From positions 1-37,956 of the IMG/VR virus record IMGVR_UViG_3300031578_000154: DNA of 37,956 nt. The stretch is one strand, 5' to 3'. Source of the DNA: a virus. Positions 34,740-37,956 of this stretch are shown in pieces (the stretch's first letter is position 1; the number at the start of each line of letters is the position of its first letter). Position numbers and translations under genes: made by a program. The notes beneath the pieces were generated by a model. That model saw nothing but the letters and a program-made list of their open reading frames with translations. It made no database searches and had not been told where the DNA came from.

Positions 34740-34885
34740 TGATGTTTATTAAGCAGGGAGAACCTGGAAAGATTTTAAAAGTTTACAAAGAAGGTGAACT
34801 TAAGCAGGACGAAGAAGAGGAAAAGCGCGCTTTGAAAGACCGAGAGATTAAAACTTCCGGAGAGAATAAATGCTTATCAAATTAG
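34739..34885 (+). CDS. Small charged protein, 48 aa, before the protease
   Basis: ATG 34739 overlaps the upstream stop, and a second ATG follows at 34742. The product (MMFIKQGEPGKILKVYKEGE and an acidic/basic tail) is short and charged. It overlaps the protease start by 16 bases, in another frame. T4 carries tiny head-core proteins beside its head protease gene, but no sequence link is claimed. Confidence 0.6.
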   Translation: MMFIKQGEPGKILKVYKEGELKQDEEEEKRALKDREIKTSGENKCLSN

Positions 34886-37800
34886 GAGAAGCAATAGCAG
34901 TTACTAAGGACGACCTTAAGTTAAACATTCTGGACGTTGACGATCCTGAAATAACTAAAATGTTTCAGGATACCGTGACAGATCTTAAGGCTCGTGCTGC
35001 GGTAGAGGCGGCGGAGCAGTCTGTTAAGACTGGAAAAGCTATCGCTCCTAAGGCTAAGGACTTTTTATATTTTACGGCTGTAATGATGCACGCTGCTGAG
35101 TCAGCATTGTTAGATGATAGTGGTGCGCTTAGGAAAACCGCCGATGGTAAGGATGTGGAGGCTCATTGGGAAAAAAGAGATGATACTTGGATATGGCGCA
35201 GTAGTGATCCGGATATTATGCCTTATAAAAACAGCAACTGTTTTGCTCCTGGCACAGATATTTTATTAGGGGACGGATCTAGTAAAAAAATCGAAGATAT
35301 CAAAGTTGGTGATGAAGTATTTACTCATAAAAATCGAGTACGTAAAGTTGTAGCTCTCTCTTCTCGCCAACATGCGGGAACGTTGTTGAAGGTTAAGTCA
35401 GTACATAACCCAGAGTTACTTGTTACTGGAGAGCATCCATTTTATAAATTAGATGCGTCTAAAAAGAAATTAAATAATTTAATTTCTCATAATGATGGTT
35501 TTAAATTTGAGAAGGCTGAAGATTTATTAGTAGGAGATATGTTGTTATCTCCGGTAAATAGATTATTTAAATCTAATGATGAGAATTATCGTTTGCATCG
35601 CATTACGGATATTGACGAAACAGATTATGAAGGTTTAGTATATAACTTTGCCGTCGAAGATGATAATTCATACGTTGCCAATGGGGTTATTGTTCATAAT
35701 TGTGATATTTTCCCTGAAGAAGAGTTAAAAAAGGCTTATAAAAAGTGGGTAGCCAAGCCGCTATGTCTCGATCATCAATCTCAATCGGTAGATATGATGC
35801 GCGGAATTGTGGTAGACACCTACTATGATGAAAAAAAGATGAGAGTAATTGCCCTATGTGCTTTGGATAAGATTGGTTATCCAGAGTTGGCTCACAAGGT
35901 GTCTACTGGCGTAGCAGCTTCCGTATCAATGGGAACAGCCGTTGGTAGGGCAATTTGTACTGAACATGGGTGTCACAGAGTTGCCAAGACTGAGGTGGAT
36001 TTCTGTGAGCACATGAAAGCAAAGACTTGTTATGGCGAAATTAACGTGGATCTGTCGCCCATTGAGCTGTCTATTGTAGTTAGTGGCGCAGATCCTAAAG
36101 CTAAAATTCGTCGCATAATTGCTGCCGCTGATAGTATCGCCCAGTATGTTGAAATGAAAGAGAACATGGTGAAGGAAAAGCAAGCCATGACGCTGGACGA
36201 AGTTAAGCAGCTTAAAGAGGATTTAAAGAACATTGAAGCTAAGATTACTTCTCTAGGAGAAGATGAAAACGAAGAAATAGCACCACCTTATGGACAGCAA
36301 GGTCGAGGATCTCTTGAAATGGCCGAGACCGAGGTGGATGAAGTTGCGGGAAATAACCCCCAGGGGTTCCCAGATCGGTATGCTTCCGAGATACTTTCCG
36401 ATATCGTAGGAGTTTTGAACGAAAAAGTAGCTCAACTTGACAAATTTATCAATAAAATGGCTTCTGTAAAAGAGAGTCATCTAAATAATATTGAGGATAC
36501 TACAATGACTAATGAGAAAAAAGCTTATTTCCAAGGTGGCGGTGGCGTAAATGAGCCAGCCCCGGGGCAAGTTAAATACCCCAAAGAAGATTCAGATTCT
36601 ATTCGTAACAACGAAGACAAACAAATGGTAGGACAGCCTCCATTTCCAGAGGTTGGTCCCGTGGATGGTATGCATCCTGGTCCCGCTTCTGTTCCCGAGT
36701 CAGAAGAGGCTCGTAAAAAGAAGCTTCAGCGTATGGCGGCTGAAAATGAGCAGCGTAAAATGCGTCGTGAAGCAGCTCTTGAGCAAGCAAAGAATGCTAT
36801 TAATTCCAAGCAAGGTTACTTCCAGGGCGGCGGTGGCGTAAATGAGCCAACCCCCGGCAAACCGAAGTATGAGAAAGAGGATTCCGATTCGATTCGTAAC
36901 AACGAAGATAAACAACAGGTTGGTGCTCCTCCGTTCCCAGGCGTCGGCAAGCCCGATGGTCTGTATGGTAACGACCTGGCTGAGAAGAAGAAGCTCCTTC
37001 GTGCCAAGCTGAACGCTCAGTTCGTTAAGTCGGCAGAAAAGGGCTCGGATCGTTGGGAGGTTTATCATGGCGATAACATGATTCTAACTGCCACCGTTAA
37101 CGATCTGGTTGGACCAGATAAGGTTGCTGCTTTCTACGACAGCATTGCTACTAAGGTTTATGGCAAGAAGATTCTTGACACCATTAGAACTCAAGGTTTT
37201 GATACGGCAATGTCCATCTTTAAAGGTGCACAGGCTGTAGCAGGACCGGGAGCGGCTCCTGGCGCACCTCCCGAGGGCGGCGCGGCTCCAACCCCGGAGA
37301 TGGCACCTCCTCCAGATATGCCTGGCGACGCGCCGGTTGATACTGGTGAGGCGGGCGGACCTGCAGAGGCATTGGAAACCAGTTTGGATGAGGTTGATGG
37401 ATTGATTGCTGACATGAAGCGTCAGGTTCAGTCTCTGAAGGAAGAGGATACTGGCGACATGGGCGAAATGGCACCTCCCGAGGGCATGACTACAGCGTCA
37501 GTTTCTTTACCAGCCATGCGTAAAACCCTTAATGCAGCGTTAATCAAGGGTGCGCAGCAGGCACTTAACGATCTTAACGATCACAAAGAAGAATTACAGC
37601 TATTGCGGCACGTTTACAACACCGAAGGTGCTGTAAATGTCGAGAATTCAGAAGTTGTTGGCGATCTTGCCGAAGAAGCAGTGAATGATGTTAAGGGCAC
37701 GGTTGCTAATGTACATAAACTTATGTCGGCATTTGTAAAGTATGCGCGCGGCACAGAAGCTCTTATTAAGAGGGCTGGAGAGGAGTCAGAGATGACTGAG

Positions 37801-37956
37801 GAAGCAAAGTGTAAATGCCCTGGCGACAAGTGCAAGTGTGGCGACAAAGAGTGCAAGGGCTGCAAAGAGTGTAAAGAAGATAAAGAAGATAAGAAGGAAG
37901 ATAAGAAAGAAAAGAAGGACAAGAATGATGCTGATCTCGGTTTCGCTGACTTAGGT
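34870..37956 (+). CDS. Prohead protease-like protein with mini-intein, fused to a scaffold-like region; 3' partial
   Basis: The frame is open from ATG 34870 to the window end (1029 codons, no stop). GGAGAG lies upstream. Residues 1-123 start the protease domain, a 154-residue mini-intein sits at 124-277, and the domain resumes with CDIFPEEELKKAYKKWV. Candidate catalytic residues are His302 in CLDHQ and Ser353 in SVSMG, as in S77/S78-type head proteases. A Cys/His cluster (CTEHGCH ... CEHM) follows. From about residue 553 there is a scaffold-like region: two near-identical modules 97 residues apart, a Pro/Gly/Ala linker, helical stretches and a Cys-rich, Lys/Asp-rich end. It likely cleaves head proteins during maturation. 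Protease class is inferred. Confidence 0.85.
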   Translation, partial: MLIKLGEAIAVTKDDLKLNILDVDDPEITKMFQDTVTDLKARAAVEAAEQSVKTGKAIAPKAKDFLYFTAVMMHAAESALLDDSGALRKTADGKDVEAHWEKRDDTWIWRSSDPDIMPYKNSNCFAPGTDILLGDGSSKKIEDIKVGDEVFTHKNRVRKVVALSSRQHAGTLLKVKSVHNPELLVTGEHPFYKLDASKKKLNNLISHNDGFKFEKAEDLLVGDMLLSPVNRLFKSNDENYRLHRITDIDETDYEGLVYNFAVEDDNSYVANGVIVHNCDIFPEEELKKAYKKWVAKPLCLDHQSQSVDMMRGIVVDTYYDEKKMRVIALCALDKIGYPELAHKVSTGVAASVSMGTAVGRAICTEHGCHRVAKTEVDFCEHMKAKTCYGEINVDLSPIELSIVVSGADPKAKIRRIIAAADSIAQYVEMKENMVKEKQAMTLDEVKQLKEDLKNIEAKITSLGEDENEEIAPPYGQQGRGSLEMAETEVDEVAGNNPQGFPDRYASEILSDIVGVLNEKVAQLDKFINKMASVKESHLNNIEDTTMTNEKKAYFQGGGGVNEPAPGQVKYPKEDSDSIRNNEDKQMVGQPPFPEVGPVDGMHPGPASVPESEEARKKKLQRMAAENEQRKMRREAALEQAKNAINSKQGYFQGGGGVNEPTPGKPKYEKEDSDSIRNNEDKQQVGAPPFPGVGKPDGLYGNDLAEKKKLLRAKLNAQFVKSAEKGSDRWEVYHGDNMILTATVNDLVGPDKVAAFYDSIATKVYGKKILDTIRTQGFDTAMSIFKGAQAVAGPGAAPGAPPEGGAAPTPEMAPPPDMPGDAPVDTGEAGGPAEALETSLDEVDGLIADMKRQVQSLKEEDTGDMGEMAPPEGMTTASVSLPAMRKTLNAALIKGAQQALNDLNDHKEELQLLRHVYNTEGAVNVENSEVVGDLAEEAVNDVKGTVANVHKLMSAFVKYARGTEALIKRAGEESEMTEEAKCKCPGDKCKCGDKECKGCKECKEDKEDKKEDKKEKKDKNDADLGFADLG
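35239..35700 (+). mobile_element. Mini-intein in the prohead protease
   Basis: This 154-residue intein has no endonuclease. Cys1 starts CFAPGTDILLGDG (block A), block B is LLVTGEHPFYK (TxxH), and the end is YNFAVEDDNSYVANGVIVHN with Cys +1. Flanks are KNSN and CDIFPEEE. All splicing residues are canonical. Confidence 0.95.
36526..36948 (+). repeat. Two tandem protein modules in the protease/scaffold protein
   Basis: The peptide YFQGGGGVNEP, then ...KEDSDSIRNNEDKQ and ...PPFP, occurs at 36526 and again at 36817. The spacing is 291 bases (97 residues). The copies differ at several residues and many third codon positions, so the duplication is not very recent. Confidence 0.9.

Noticed and set aside
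37191-37922. Minus-strand frames opposite the protease/scaffold gene end
   Set aside because: Low-complexity shadows of the Pro/Ala and Lys/Asp-rich coding sequence.
1-37956. tRNA genes, CRISPR arrays, integrase or attachment sites
   Set aside because: None was seen by reading both strands; tRNA detection by eye is limited, so a small chance of a missed tRNA remains.

Overview
This window is a contiguous piece of a large tailed double-stranded DNA bacteriophage (Caudoviricetes). It carries a terminase large subunit, a portal, a head-maturation protease and a phage-type replication set, all on the + strand in tightly packed, often overlapping genes (ATGA, TAATG and TGATG junctions). I see no tRNA, rRNA, CRISPR array, integrase or host housekeeping gene. 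The genome is AT-rich. A DnaE-type (bacterial Pol III alpha) polymerase together with DnaJ, a RecA/UvsX-like recombinase, a DnaG-like primase and large multi-domain structural proteins suggests a big-genome (jumbo-class) phage. The host cannot be named from the sequence.

Region 1, replication and expression (1-13.2 kb). A DnaE polymerase, truncated by the window start, is broken into two genes by a split intein, and a Vsr-like homing endonuclease gene lies in the break. Four small unknown genes follow, then the recombinase, an unknown gene, a gp32-like single-strand DNA-binding protein and a strong terminator. After it come an endonuclease VII-like resolvase fused to a GIY-YIG/treble-clef homing endonuclease, DnaJ, a zinc-ribbon protein, a primase lacking its zinc domain, a sigma region 4-like protein, and a double-HNH endonuclease that seems to have displaced the sigma-like gene's 3' end. 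A second strong terminator closes the region.

Region 2, virion and packaging (13.3-38 kb). Many unknown, probably structural proteins surround TerL (23.5-25.4 kb), a portal interrupted by a 399-residue LAGLIDADG intein (25.4-28.4 kb), a 791-residue modular protein, a tyrosine-phosphatase-like protein and a very large protease/scaffold-like protein that carries a 154-residue mini-intein and runs off the right edge. Accessory enzymes in this region are a class II CCA-adding/poly(A) polymerase-like nucleotidyltransferase and a protein with a GTRWC motif.

The most striking theme is heavy colonisation by self-splicing and homing elements: three inteins (one split, one endonuclease-bearing, one mini) and three further endonuclease genes, all in or beside essential replication, packaging or maturation genes. 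The split DnaE with its nested endonuclease is the best candidate for a special system. It matches the 'fractured gene' arrangement known from marine metagenomes, but at a position in DnaE that differs from the classic cyanobacterial split-DnaE site.
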